Shown piece after piece: positions 1 through 11,671 of a stretch of DNA of 64,000 nt (within the stretch, counting starts at the first letter, position 1; every line of letters starts with the position of its first letter). Source of the stretch: Diadophis punctatus similis (Eukaryota; Chordata; Lepidosauria; Squamata; Dipsadidae). Under the pieces are notes generated by a model that saw nothing but the letters and a program-made list of their open reading frames with translations, was not told where the DNA came from and did not search any database. The position numbers were made by a program, and so were the translations under genes. The stretch covers positions 69,903,740-69,967,739 of the forward strand of contig JALIGW010000001.1 of the NCBI GenBank assembly GCA_023053685.1, written 5' to 3'.

Positions 1-955
1 TCCTGCCAGCTTAGTATTATCTGCAAATTTGGTAAGTTCCCCTTCTATCCCCTCATCTAAGTCGTTTATGAAGATATTGAAGAGTACTGGGCCTAAGACG
101 GAACCTTGTGGTACACCACTGCTTACTTTTCTCCATGTAGATTTAGACCCATTAAGGACTACTTGTTGAGTACAGTTTGTCAGCCAGTTGTGAATCCATC
201 TGGTGGTGAAGCTGTTTATCCCACTTTTTTCTAGTTTACGAAGAAGTAGGTTGTGGTCTACTTTGTCGAATGCCTTGCTGAAGTCTAAATATATTATGTC
301 CACAGTATTTCGCTGGTCTACTAATTTAGTCACTGTGTTGAAGAATGAAATAAGATTGGTTTGGCATGATCTGTTTTTAACAACCCTGTGCTGGCTGCTA
401 GTTATTACTTTACTCATTTCTAGGTGTTGGCAGATCTGTTTTTTTATTATCTTTTCCAGTATCTTCCCCGGTATTGATGTTAGGCTGATTGGTCTGTAGT
501 TTCCTGGGTCTGTTCCCCCCCCCTTTTTTTTGAAGATGGGAACCACATCAGCTATTTTTTCTGCTTGATTGGGTGGCCTATGGTATACACCTATGGCCAT
601 GTCATTCTTTTTTTCTTTTATGTTGACCCATATGCATTCTAGGAGGTTCTCATCTTTGGTTTCATGCAACTCTGTAGCAATATAGTGGTCCTTTACATAT
701 GGTGCAACTCTACCTCCTCTTTTATGGGGTCTGTTTTGGTTTTTTTTGAAGAGTTTGTATCCTTCTATCAGTATGTTCCAGTCGTGGGTTTCGTCCCACC
801 AAGTTTCTTTTATTCTAACTATGTCGTATCTACCTTCGTATATTAATAGTTCAAGTTCACCCTGTTTGTTCTCCAGATATTTTATCTTCATTTTATACTT
901 GAGACATACTTGAGAAAGCATTGTGTTGCAGTCATCCACCATATTTTTTATGAAA
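1..955 (-). mobile_element. CR1-type LINE fragment, internally deleted, runs off the left edge
   Basis: On the minus strand the order is: an endonuclease N-terminal part ([46 protein letters not shown]), then GVYHRPPNQ. This is followed at once by RT sequence ([59 protein letters not shown]) and FADNTKLAG. The several hundred residues that normally separate the RPPNQ motif from VVPIFKK are missing, so the copy carries an internal deletion near 560-580. The catalytic FADD reads FADN, and a C/T-run near 515-530 shifts the frame. It is a dead copy. Confidence 0.87.
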
Positions 956-1223
956 GCCGCTGGGGCCCAATTAAGGCCTAGATGTAGGAGATGACCAGTC
1001 TGAACCTGAGGGTGGGATCAAATGCATTATCAGTTTGGAGTCACTATGCCTCTTTAAGAGACCTAAGTCCAGCCCCTCCTCCTCCCTTTGAAGTCTGTTT
1101 ATTCTTATCTGGCACCAGTTTGCCTTGACTATTAGTAGATCAGATTCTTATGCATAGGTAGCATGAAATAATTTTTTTTAATTCTATCCCAGCTCCTCGT
1201 TTTTTGCACCTGAAACTAGAGAC

Positions 1224-1484
1224 ATTTATTTATTTATTTATTTATTTATTTTGTGAGATTTATATACCGCCTCACAGTGCAAGCACTCTCTAAGCGGTTT
1301 ACACCAGTAAGCAATGTATATTTATATTGCCCCCAACAATCTGGGTCCTCATTTTACCTACCTCGGAAGGATGGAAGGCTGAGTCAACCTTGAGCCGGTG
1401 AGATTTGAACCGCTGACCTGCGGATCAGTGTCAGCTAAAGTGGCCTGCAGTACCTGCCTCTAACCGCTGCACCACCTCGGCTCT
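1224..1484 (-). mobile_element. tRNA-derived squamate SINE (Sauria-SINE type), AAAT-tail variant
   Basis: Read on the minus strand it starts GAGCCGAGGTGGTGCAGCGG (pol III A box) with a B box GGTTCAAATC. It continues with the conserved body (CTCAAGGTTGACTCAGCC, GGTAAAATGAGGACC, GTTGGGGGCAATAT) and ends GGCGGTATATAAATCTCAC plus ATAAAT repeats. It is essentially full length. Confidence 0.85.
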
Positions 1485-1801
1485 TCGAGAGTTATGACCC
1501 ATTTTGCTGGAAATACGGATTATACATGAAGCTGTTACTCTGCAGAATGCTAGTTTCTCATTTATTTATTTTTGATTAAATGAATGTTAAAAAATAGTCT
1601 TAGGGTTAAGCAGCTTGGTGGGCACCAAAAGAGATGTTGTATTGGAGCCTCCAATTGTACATTTGGATCTGTGCTACCATGAAGTGTGGCATTGCAGGCA
1701 GAATTATTGTTACATGATCTCTGGTACATTTTATTTAACAGACATATATGGCTACCTATCTAACCCCAACTTTGGGTATTTTACAACAATAATAAAAACC
1801 A

Positions 1802-1842
<41 letters not shown>

Positions 1843-1864
1843 CAACAACAACAACAACAACAAC

Positions 1865-1942
<78 letters not shown>
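1802..1942. repeat. Compound microsatellite (CAT)n-(CAA)n-(TAA)n
   Basis: Three adjoining trinucleotide tracts, about 40, 25 and 75 bp long. Each differs from its neighbour by one base, suggesting stepwise mutation and expansion from one seed. Confidence 0.97.
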
Positions 1943-2278
1943 TTTAAAAGGCAGTAAAGCCAGGTGCCTGATCCACAATCTGCTATCCATCAAACAATAC
2001 AATCTTCAGGCTCTAACCTGACTCTATGCCAAGACGTGGGATATGTTAAGTCATTGGGTGTGATTAATATAGTAATCTGGATATCATAATGGGGACAGGA
2101 ATAAGTTGGATTTTGATTCTCTGATGTTAAACATATTGAGTACATGCCCATGTTTATGTAGAAAAGGATGTTTTCTAAAATAAAAACAATAAACCAAGCT
2201 TTGATAGCTAAAAACATGCTGCCCTGTATGTATCTACAGACATACTGTAGATAGGGCGAGCAGTATCAGAACCAGCAT

Positions 2279-2595
2279 TAGGTTTCCCGAACGCCATCAC
2301 TCTGCTAAACAAATAATTCCCTCACCACTGTCAAACTATTCACTAGGCTGCATTACTATTACTATTAGTTTTTCTCATCGTTCCTATCACCCATCTCCTC
2401 CCACTTATGACTGTATGACTGTAACTTGTTGCTTGTATCCTTATGATTTATATTCATATTGATTGTTTCCTGATTGCTTACTTGAACCCTATGACAACCA
2501 TTCTTGACAAATGTATCTTTTCTTTTATGTACACTGAGAGCATATGCACCAAAGACGAATTCCTTGTGTGTCCAATCACACTTGGCCAATAAAGA
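2279..2595 (+). mobile_element. CR1/L2-group LINE 3' end that seeds a microsatellite
   Basis: This 3' UTR closely matches the copy at 59675-60330 (shared CGCCATCACTCTGCTAAAC, TCTCATCGTTCCTATCACCC, CCAATCACACTTGGCCAATA). It ends AATAAAGAATTCT and passes directly into the (ATTCT)n tract. The coding part is absent because of 5' truncation. Confidence 0.83.
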
Positions 2596-2700
2596 ATTCT
2601 ATTCTATTCTATTCTATTCTATTCTATTCTATTCTATTCTATTCTATTCTATTCTATTCTATTCTATTCTATTCTATTCTATTCTATTCTATTCTATTCT
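2596..2700. repeat. (ATTCT)21 microsatellite on a LINE 3' end
   Basis: A perfect 105-bp array in register with the GAATTCT end of the LINE just before it. On the other strand it is (AGAAT)n, the motif reported as seeded by snake CR1-type LINE tails. Confidence 0.97.
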
Positions 2701-3754
2701 GATATTCCAATACACCAGCCAGCTCAGATATCTGTGCTGAATTAGTTTCCCCCATCACTGCCTGCTTTCTGAGGCAACATTGGGGGAGTTGAACTTCAGC
2801 CCTAAGGTCCAGACTGAGGTGCAACTTAATAACAATACTAAATAACCACTAATGATTACCTGTCTTTAGAAGCGAGACCTTAGCTTGAGGGAACTAATTA
2901 GATTAAATGGATGCTTTGTATTATCAGGAAGAGTCAGTTCAAAAAGATTGGAAAACCTGGACTGCTACTGAGTTGCTTGAGAATAATAGAGAGCTAGGCA
3001 ACCTACTACAGAGCAACATCCTGAAGGTAGCCTGTTTAACCCAGATTTTTTTTCCTGCTGAAATTTTTTTTTCCTGAGCAGGACTAAAATTATAATCTCA
3101 TAATTCAAGAGGAGTTTCTTGTTCTCTTTTGGGTTGGCATAATCATTAATATCCTGTTCTAATCTATAAAATAGCTGATCAATATCCTTGTCTGCAACAT
3201 TAGATTAAATAATAAAATAAATGAGTGACATCTTCCTTCCGTCAATATGGATAATCTTTTAATCTTTTCACTGACAGACAAGACAGTTGTCTGAAATCTG
3301 TTACATGCTAATAATATCTAGATAAGGCTTTAGTCATGTATTCATTTTAAAGAGATTAACGATGAGGCTCAGAGACTCTCCACCTCTTGTTTATTGATCA
3401 AGGTTATGTCATATAAAAATGATAAAGCGACAAAAATACCCTAGATCCTCAGTAACTGGTTAGGGTTTTCTTCTTTCCATGGGCCACATGCTTTAAAATT
3501 CTTAATTAACTTTTGCATTGTGGATGCAATATGAGATTCCAAATAGTTATTATTTATGTCCTAGTCATATAAGAGCAATGTCACAGATAGCAGCCTATTA
3601 GTATTTAGAGCATGTAGTAACACTTCCATTTAAAATGAAAATGGTTATCTTGCTATTTAACAATTAAAGGCTGGCGGAAAAGGTCAAGCAGCTTACTTAA
3701 GGACACATGCACATGTCAGACATATGCATCTCTCCCAATCTCTCTCTGTCTTTC

Positions 3755-3817
3755 AGAGAGGGAGGGAGGGGGAGAGAGGGAGGGAGGGAGGGGGAGGGAG
3801 GGAGGGAGGGAGGGAGG

Positions 3818-3875
<58 letters not shown>
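3755..3875. repeat. Purine tract: (GGGA)n then (GA)n
   Basis: About 120 bp of pure purine on the + strand. The first half is GGGA/GGAG units, the second a perfect (GA)n of over 50 bp. Such mirror-symmetric tracts can form triplex structures. Confidence 0.97.
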
Positions 3876-3877
<2 letters not shown>

Positions 3878-4904
3878 ATTGCCTGCCCAAATTCTTTTTT
3901 TATTTTACAATTGAGGGATGGAGCTCTCCATTAAGAGCAGATTCTGTACATTGTGTTACGAGCAAGAATTTGATTACAATATAATCCTTGGGTTGGAATT
4001 AGAATAATTGTACAATCAAAGTTCTGACATTTAATCCAAATTACATCCATTTTATGTTTTGTATTTTTAAAGTCTGCACACAAAAGTGTCTCTCATGAAC
4101 CGGTCTAATATTAATACAATTGGTGATTCTTGCTTGTTCCGGGTCGTGAATGTAAAATGGCATTTACTGGCTCAGCTTCTTCAGTGGCATTATTACTTGA
4201 GATCAGTTAATATATTAGAAGGAAAAAAATATGAATGGACTAACCACCATGTACTTAGTTAATTAACATGGGAAGTCATGTATGGAAGTTTCTGTACAAA
4301 TAATGAGCGTTGATCTTGTGGGGAAACAAAGCATGATAGAATTACAGTGCTATTTAGAATTCAATACATTCATTTGGTTATGTAAATATTTTGGTAGAAG
4401 AATCAGGCTTGAGATATGACTCAATTACATGCCGGTTGTAAGAATAGCGAGAAATACATAGCATTTTGCTGATTAAACTGAGCAACTGCACAAGATAATT
4501 AAATTGTCTACCCAAATTGTTGTGTTGAAATGTGAATGTATGTTTAATATATAATTTCATGTACAAAGAATTGAACTATTTATAGTTCCTTGACTGACCA
4601 CTTACTGTGAATCAGTTATGGAACAATAATAAGCTATATGCAAATATTCTAAATATTAAAAAGGCTCATTATAAGATAGGATGTGATTGTGGGAAGTATT
4701 TGATGGAGCAAATTGAAATAAAAATATTCTTAGGACATGTAAAACAACCCATTTTAAAATATGCTTGATAATTTGACATAAAATTTTCACAGTGATTTAA
4801 ATGAATAGAGGAATGTAGGAACCCTAACCACCAAAACACTTTCTCTAAATGTTCACTTTTCATTTAATATTACATTTCTTTTTATTTCCTGATGCATAAG
4901 GAAA

Positions 4905-5016
4905 ATTTATTTATTTATTTATTTGTGAGATTTATATACCGCCTCACAGTGCAAGCACACTCTAAGCAGTTTACACCAGTAAGCAATGTATATTTATATT
5001 GCCCCCAACAATCTGT
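4905..5016 (-). mobile_element. SINE 3' half (AAAT-tail variant), 5'-truncated
   Basis: Matches the 3' half of the SINE at 1224-1484, from the ATAAAT tail to the GTTGGGGGCAATAT block, and stops at 5016. The tRNA-like head is missing. Confidence 0.82.
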
Positions 5017-5039
5017 GTGAGCTGTACTCATTTTGGTCA

Positions 5040-5383
5040 AAGATTCTGTGAAAGTCTAATCACTCTTCTCCCATTACTTCTGCCCAGCCCACCAGAATGA
5101 GAAGGCAGAGTATGTTGCGGGTCCCATCTATTAAGGATGTATACCTGGAGGGACCATGACAAAAGGCCTCCTCAGTGGTGGCCCTTCTCTATGAAGCATC
5201 ATTCCCCGGAGGAATGATTGTCCCTCACTTTGTTTTTCTGAAAGACCCTAAAGACTTGGTTTTGTCAGGGGACCCCTGGGAATCTTAAATGAAAATGGGA
5301 ATGTTGTTGCTGCCATAGGGTGGGGTTAATGGTTTTATGTCAAGCCACCCGGAGTCACATGGGTATGAATAGGGCAGTTATAT

Positions 5384-5385
<2 letters not shown>
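5040..5385 (+). mobile_element. Possible degraded L2-like LINE 3' end
   Basis: Weak similarity to L2 C-termini (RVPSIKDVYLEGP) followed by a GCCACCCGGAGTCAC segment that resembles LINE hairpin ends. It leads directly into the GATA array. The coding frame is badly eroded, so this is a tentative call. Confidence 0.35.

Positions 5386-5460
<75 letters not shown>
5386..5460. repeat. (GATA)n microsatellite (Bkm-type)
   Basis: A perfect 75-bp array, about 19 units. GATA is the core of the Bkm satellite first described from a snake. One short array in an autosomal-type gene intron says nothing by itself about sex linkage. Confidence 0.97.
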
Positions 5461-5522
5461 CCCATTTCCCTGAGTGCTTAAAGGTATTTTCCCTCAAAGA
5501 GATCTAGGAGGAACATGTAAGG

Positions 5523-5809
5523 CAAGAGTCCTCAACCTGTGGGCACTGGCCCACTTGTGGGCTGTGAGGGGTTTGTAACTGGGCCAAGCAAATTGCCGGT
5601 GAGCATCCGCTCGCACACACGCACCCTCACTTGTGCGACCAGCACGTGAGCGTGTGCATGTGTATTCCATTTAATGTGAGCAGCAGGCATGCGTGCATGC
5701 TACTTATGCAAATGGAGCTGCATGCATGTGCACGCTTGCCGGCCGTTTGCTTGAACCATCTCCTCCCCTCCCCGCCAGTCCGCAAGGCTGGAAACATTGG
5801 GGAACTATG
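5523..5809. mobile_element. hAT-like non-autonomous element
   Basis: Starts CAAGAGTCCTCAACCTGTGG and ends ACATTGGGGAACTATG (imperfect inverted ends). Flanked by the perfect 8-bp duplication ATGTAAGG at 5515-5522 and 5810-5817. No coding capacity; the interior holds CpG/TpG-rich alternating GCATG runs. Confidence 0.88.
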
Positions 5810-6686
5810 ATGTAAGGAATACCCAATCTACCCAAATCGCTAAGAAACATTTTTTTTCTGGTACAGGAATTCTTGCACATTAAATGCAAAGGAAAATATT
5901 GGAAGTGCTCTTCACTTAATTTCACCGCTTTGTAATATTTTTGATGCAAAATATAGCTGAGTTCCGTTCCTAGAGTGGCTTGTAATGCTATTTAAAAAGA
6001 AGAACCTCCATGAAATAAAATGTACAGCAGAAATGAACAATTACAGTAAATGTGAAAGAGAGAGCTCCAAACTTTAAAAGCTTAATATTGCAATTTTATG
6101 CTCTCTGGGAGGGCTTTATGTCAGATTGCTACCCCAGGAATGGAGAAGACGACAGAGGCTTTAAGGAGGAAATCCAAGCTTGGATGTTATATCTCAGTCC
6201 CCAGGGAGCCTTCTGAGTTTTTAAGAGAACCATTGAGCTCAAGCACGACCTACTAGAGTCGTGCTTGGAAATAGTACAAAAAACACCTATTTTAAATGCA
6301 TGAGGATATCTGCTTTCCATCCCCCATTTCCCCAAATTATATCAAATGATTGGAATGAAATTTTACCTTTAATATTATGAAGGTGCATCTTCAATAACCA
6401 GCTTCTTTGTAGCTAAAAATGGAAGGTGACTTTGAAATTTTCTTTATGAGGATGATTTATAGCCCACTCATAGGGCGCTCAAGTTTCCTGACAGACTAAA
6501 CTAAATATGAGCAATTAAAAGTCAATGAAAGCAATTAAATAGTTAGTTGTGTTGACTCCTTTTCTGGAAATGGAAAGACTGGAGGCTAAAGGCAACTCTG
6601 AAGGGATTGCATTCTTTGTAGAATTGAAGCTTCCCTTAGGCTATGGGCATATCAGCAACTGGGTGTCCTTTTGGCTTAATTCTAGC

Positions 6687-7323
6687 CAGGGGCGGGTTGC
6701 TAATTTTTTTACTACCACTCTGTGGGCGTGGCTTATTTTGTGGGTGTGGCTTGCCAACCATGTGACCGGGTGGGCGTGGGCCTCGGGAGCTTGGCAGCGG
6801 CTGGAAAAGCAGGGGGCATTGCCCACCCGCAACGCAGCCCCCCGCAGCGGGAGCAGCAAGACCACGGCAGCAGTTCTTCTAGGAGGCTCCGTCTGGCCTG
6901 AATGCTTCTCCCCATTCGATGATCCTAGGTTCCTGCCGCCCGTTCCACCTCCCCTCAGCAGCTCGAGAAGCCTCAAACGTGTGAAAATGCCTGGGATCAT
7001 CACCACACGTTCGTGGCTTCTCGGACTGCTGAAGGGAGGGGAATGGAGATAGCTCCTGCCGCCCATTCTTTCACCGTCTCATGCGCTCCCTCAGCCATCC
7101 TCCCCTGCTTGGACTCACTGTATGGTAGGAAGGCAGTGCATGCACAGTGCCAGAAGCTCGGCTTCTGGGCATGCGCAGAAGAAATTTTTAAAAAAAAATT
7201 TAAAAAAATTTTTTTAATGGCGGTGCCCAGGCACCAGCAACCGACTGCACCGGTACTGTAACATCACCAGCGGGCCGCTACCGGTGCTATAGAGTGGACC
7301 GCACCGGTAGGAACCCACCACTG
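6687..7323. mobile_element. hAT-like element, 'GGTGGGTTCC' family (637 bp)
   Basis: Ends CAGGGGCGGGTT and AACCCACCACTG, with perfect duplication ATTCTAGC at 6679-6686 and 7324-7331. The left part has repeated GTGGGCGTGGCTT-like motifs. It shares interior sequence, inverted, with 43992-44675. No transposase remains; ORFs here are chance products of high GC. Confidence 0.93.
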
Positions 7324-7737
7324 ATTCTAGCCATATAAAAAGTAACAGAACTACTTGTATTTTCCCTTCTCTTTTCTCCAGTAGCTTACTGGATATCATC
7401 TGAGCTGGGGAACACATCTTTCAGTATATCAATTCTGCCCTGCTTGAGAATGTGCTTTTGGGATGGGTTGGATTCTTTTTTTGGAAAAATAATGAAGCCT
7501 ATTTTCTTGTCCAATGGATTATATTTATTCTGATCCTTTACCTGTGACCTGCTTTTCATGGATAAACCTTCTGGTAATGTACAGTGTCAACGGTATAGCT
7601 CATAGCATCATTGGGATGTACAATACATATTCCTTCATTACTAATATGTGGCAATCCATGAAGGGGAATCTAAATTCCATGTGCCTCAAAGGTATAGCTG
7701 TTAAAATGAAATGCTGTTTTTTGTGTATTAGTGTTTA

Positions 7738-7815
7738 TATTTTCTTTTTCTTTTTCCTTTTTTTCCCTTTCCTTTCCTTAACTTTTTCTTTTTTTTTCTT
7801 TTCTTTTTTCTCTTT
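7738..7815. repeat. Pyrimidine-rich low-complexity tract
   Basis: T/C-only runs of TTTTC and TTTCC type, followed downstream by an AATAAA-like sequence near 7860. It could be the 3' end of an old LINE, but I cannot support that. Confidence 0.75.
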
Positions 7816-7897
7816 GATGTCGTGTGTTATTATGTATGTTTGTTTAAAGTTTAAAAACTGAATAAATATATTTTTTAAAAATTCCATGTGCCTAAAT

Positions 7898-8173
7898 CAA
7901 AGGTGGATTTCAGCAGATCCTGACCAGTTCTGGAGAACTGGTAGTGGAAATTTTGAGTAGTTTGGAGAACCGGTAAATACCACCTCTGACTGGCCCCACC
8001 CCCATCTATTCTCTGCCTCCCGAGTCCCAGCTGATCGGGAGGAAATGGGGATTTTGCAGTATCCTTCCCCTGGAGTGGGGAGGGAATGGATATTTTGCAG
8101 TATCCTTCCCCTGCCACGCCCACCAAGCCACGCCCACAGAACCATCAGTAAAAAAATTTGAAACCCACCACTG
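7898..8173. mobile_element. hAT-like element, 'GGTGGGTTCC' family (276 bp)
   Basis: Ends CAAAGGTGGATTTC and GAAACCCACCACTG, with perfect duplication GCCTAAAT at 7890-7897 and 8174-8181. Contains two CCACGCCCAC motifs near the right end and an internal direct repeat (TTTTGCAGTATCCTTCCCCT twice). Confidence 0.94.
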
Positions 8174-8301
8174 GCCTAAATGTAACCTCCAAGCAGTTAA
8201 AAGATGGGCCATCTCTATTCTTTCCACTATTTACTTTGCTAAATTATGACTTATAGGGGAAGAATGGAATATTTGTAATAGCTGGCTGCCAAAAAAATTG
8301 C

Positions 8302-8405
8302 AGAAGGAAGGAAGGAAAGATGGATGGATGGATGGAAGGAAGGAAGGAAGGAAGGAAGGAAGGAAGGAAGGAAGGAAGGAAGGAAGGAAGGAAGGAAGGA
8401 AGGAA
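8302..8405. repeat. (GGAA)n/(GGAT)n microsatellite
   Basis: GAAG units, then a short GATG block, then a long perfect GGAA array. The chance ORFs in it are low-complexity repeats, not proteins. Confidence 0.97.
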
Positions 8406-8815
8406 ATAGGCATTTCTGCCCAGGAGAGAGGCCTCACCTTGGGAAAGACAAAACGATCCTCTTATCTGGCTGCCAGCATTTACATCCCAAAACATTCAGA
8501 ACAAAAGGTATTCATGAATCATATCACATCCTTGCTCAGCAAAACAACTCTTCTTTTTATACTTACAGTGCTAAAGGGATAAACAGATAAACCAAGAATT
8601 AAATTCAAGTATGCCTTTGTAGGCAAATGGCCCATGAACCTGCACCAACATTGCACAAGAGCATGAAGAAGAAAAAATGAAAAATTCTTAACATGTTTAT
8701 GTCTGTACAAATAAAAGAGCCAAGAGAAAGCCTGGAGGATGTCACAAAGCAGGAGAAACTAGTGATACCCATGAAAACAGGCTCAAGCTTTAAAAAGATC
8801 TTGATACACTTGAAC

Positions 8816-9063
8816 ATTTATTTATTTTATTTATTTATTGGTGAGACTTATATACCGCCTCACAGTGCAAGCACTCTCTAAGTGGTTTACACCAGTAAGC
8901 AATGTTTATTTATATTGTCCCCAACAATCTGGGTCCTCATTTTACCTACCTCGGAAGGATGGAAGGCTGAGTCAACCCTGAGCCAGTGAGATTTGAACAG
9001 CTGAACTGCTGATCACAGTCAGCTAAAGTGCAGTACTGCACTCTAACTGCTGCGCCACCATTG
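8816..9063 (-). mobile_element. tRNA-derived squamate SINE, AAAT-tail variant
   Basis: Minus-strand copy of the SINE described at 1224-1484, with A-box region GGCGCAGCAGTTAGAG, the conserved body, GGCGGTATATAAGTCTCAC and an ATAAAT tail. Near full length. Confidence 0.84.
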
Positions 9064-9164
9064 GGCGCTATCCAACAAAACGTTGTTCAGTGTTAAGCAT
9101 TTTAAGGTTTTATACTTAAGCAATTAAAAACAGATGCACAAGTATAAAGTAGATGGAACATGGC

Positions 9165-9841
9165 AATAGTACTTACAAGAAAGATCTGGGATCCTTGGAA
9201 GACCAAGGATTAAGGTTGAGCCAGCAATGTGCTGCTGCTGCCAAAAAAGCCAGTGCAGTTTTGGGCTGCATCAATAGAGGTATAATATCAAGATCATAGA
9301 AAATGATAGTACTACTCTATGCTGCACTGGTCAGACCACATCTGGAATACTGTGTTCTGGTCACCACAATATAGAAAGGATGTTGAGGAACTGGAAAGAC
9401 TGCAGAGAAGAATAACAAAATATGGTAAGGGATTTGAAGGCTAAATTCTATGTTGGGTGATTAAAAGAGTTTGTTTAGTTTAGTTTAAAGAAGAGTAAGC
9501 TAAGGGATGACATGATAGCAGTCTTCCAATATATGAAGGGATATCACAGGGAAGACACAGTAGATTTATTCTCCCCAGCACCTGCAGGTAAGACAAGGAG
9601 CAATGGGTGGAATCTTTACAGTGAGTGATCCAAACTTGAACCAAATAGGAGTTTTCTGACTGCAAAAGCTATTAAGCAGTGGGACAGCCTGCCTTCTGAA
9701 GCTGTAAGTGCTCCATCACTGGAGGTCAAGATGAAGAAATATTGGACAATCATTTGCCCATAATGATATGAGGATTCCTGCACTGGGCAGGAGGATGGAC
9801 TAGAAGACCTCCCAGTTCCCTTCCAACCTTATCATTCTTTG
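9165..9841 (+). mobile_element. CR1 LINE 3' part, 5'-truncated and mutated
   Basis: Encodes remnants of the CR1 RT C-terminal region: (Q)QCAAAAKKASAVLGCINRG, then ALVRPHLEYCVLVTT and SVIQT-type blocks broken by stops. The 3' UTR is GCAGGAGGATGGACTAGAAG then CTTCCAACCTTATCATTCT, typical of CR1. Several in-frame stops show it is dead. Confidence 0.85.
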
Positions 9842-10969
9842 TATGCACAGAATTCAGTAAATGCCACAACTCAGCCAATCTACCAGAGTTATTCTTTGTT
9901 TTCTCAAATGCACTCAGGGTCACATTTTCCAAAAGAGTCACTGTTCAAGCAGCCACCCAAGCTAAGCCATGCTGTCAACAGAGAGCACTTTAGGAAACCA
10001 GATGAAATCACTGGTCAACACTAGCTGCACACTTGAAACAATTTGTATTTGATCTGCTTTTCACTTCTCCAGTGTCTAAATATTACAATTTATCTGCCTT
10101 TAAATCCAAAGCTATCCATTCCTTAACAAAAAAAATCTAGTCTATTATACTTTTTAAAAACACTATTACATTTTGTAGATACCATCTCTGCTATTTAGCA
10201 ACACAATACTTTTAAGCTGCTGCATAGAAGACAGCTGCTTCATATACAGTATTATTGTTTTACTATAACATTACAAAATGTAATGTGTAAAAGATATCTC
10301 TTTCCTATTAACTTTGACAGTGCACTCCTATAATATTTATTTAGATATAAGTCTTGCTGGGTTCAGTAGGGCATTGGGGTACAGGTTAAGACGTCTGTAT
10401 CCACTGATGACATTAACAAAAAGTTAAGTTGCTTTATGATTCAGGATTGCAAAAATTATACGTCTTTGGGAGATTTTATTAATACAAAAGATATAATCCT
10501 TCCCTTTTTTCCCCAAGATCTGTCAACAGGTCTAAATACCAAATTTACTGAACATGACAGGATTAGATTCCTCCTTATTCAGATCTTTGCTCTGTTACAG
10601 CTTGTTACTGAAAATTGCTCTCCTCCTTTCTCAGATTCATTTTGTAATTGTGATAATTCCCTAGGTATATTTGCTTGAAAGTACACTTATAAGTGGTTAT
10701 ACAATGACATATTTAATATTTGGAATTGGTATCAGAGGTCAAGATGGGGATCTTTGGTCCCAGGGCTACGTTGGGCTTTCTCTACTATTCCTTGGAGAGG
10801 GAGGATGGGGAAGTTAGAGTTAGAAGATAGGTTAGAAGTTAGAATTGCCACTTCAGGGTGCCCAGAGTTTTAGAAACACCCTTCAGGACTTTGCATATGC
10901 TGGCCTTCCGACTAGTAATGTGCTTTGAAACAGGGTCATGTAGAAGCAGCTCTTTTTGTCACCTTCGTT

Positions 10970-11671
10970 ACAAAAAATTCAATGGTGAAAAAAGTAAGGT
11001 TCTATATTTAGGCAAGAAAAACCAAATGCACAGGTGCAGTATATGGGGTACCTGGCTCAATAGTAGTAACTGTGAGAGGGATCTTGGAGTTCTGGTCGAC
11101 AATCACTTAAATATGAGCCAGCAGTCTGCTGCAGCTGCCAAAAAAGCCAACACAGTCCTAGGCTGCATTAACAGAGGGATAGAATCAAGATCACGTGAAG
11201 TGTTAATACCGCTTTATAATGCCTTGGTAAGGCCACACTTGGAATACTGCATCCAGTTTTGATCACCACAATGTAAAAAAGATGTTGAGACTCTAGAAAG
11301 AGTGCAGAGAAGAACAACAAATATGATTAGGGGACTGGAGGCTAAAACATATAAAGAATTGTTGCTGGAATTGGGTATGTCTAGTTTAATGAAAAGAAGG
11401 ACTGGGGTGACATAATAGCAGTGTTCCAATATTTCGGGAGTTACCACAAAAAAGAGGGAGTCAAGCTATTCTCCAAAGCACCTGAGGGTAGAACAAAAAG
11501 CAATGGGTGGAAACAAATCAAGGAGAGAAGCAACTTAGAACTAAGGATAAATTTCCTGACAGTTAGAACAATTAATCAGTGGAACAACTTACCTCCAGAA
11601 GTTGTGAATGCTCCAACTCTGGAAGTTTTAAAGAAGATATTGGACAACCATTTGTCTGAAATGGTATAGGG
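10970..11671 (+). mobile_element. CR1 LINE 3' part, first segment (split by a hAT element)
   Basis: Reads EKSKVLYLGKKNQMHRCS, ERDLGVLVDNHLNMS, AAAAKKANTVLGCINRGI, NALVRPHLEYCIQF, then KLFSKAPEGRTKSNGW and LTVRTINQWNNLPPEVV. A stop follows CIQF and there is a frame change near 11400, so it is inactive. The copy continues at 12098 beyond the 426-bp insertion. Confidence 0.9.

Noticed and set aside
1459..1484. tRNA-like A box / B box sequences
   Set aside because: They belong to SINE heads (also at 28467, 34959 and 54164) with a SINE body and tail, so they are not tRNA genes.
1781..2002. Minus-strand ORF made of Met, Val and Ile runs
   Set aside because: It is a translation of the trinucleotide microsatellite, not a membrane protein.
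6549..7066. Overlapping ORFs of 167 and 141 codons on opposite strands
   Set aside because: They fall in a GC-rich hAT-like element where stops are rare; no recognisable domain.
8231..8590. Several ORFs with KEGR or SFLP repeats
   Set aside because: They are frame readings of the GGAA/GGAT microsatellite.
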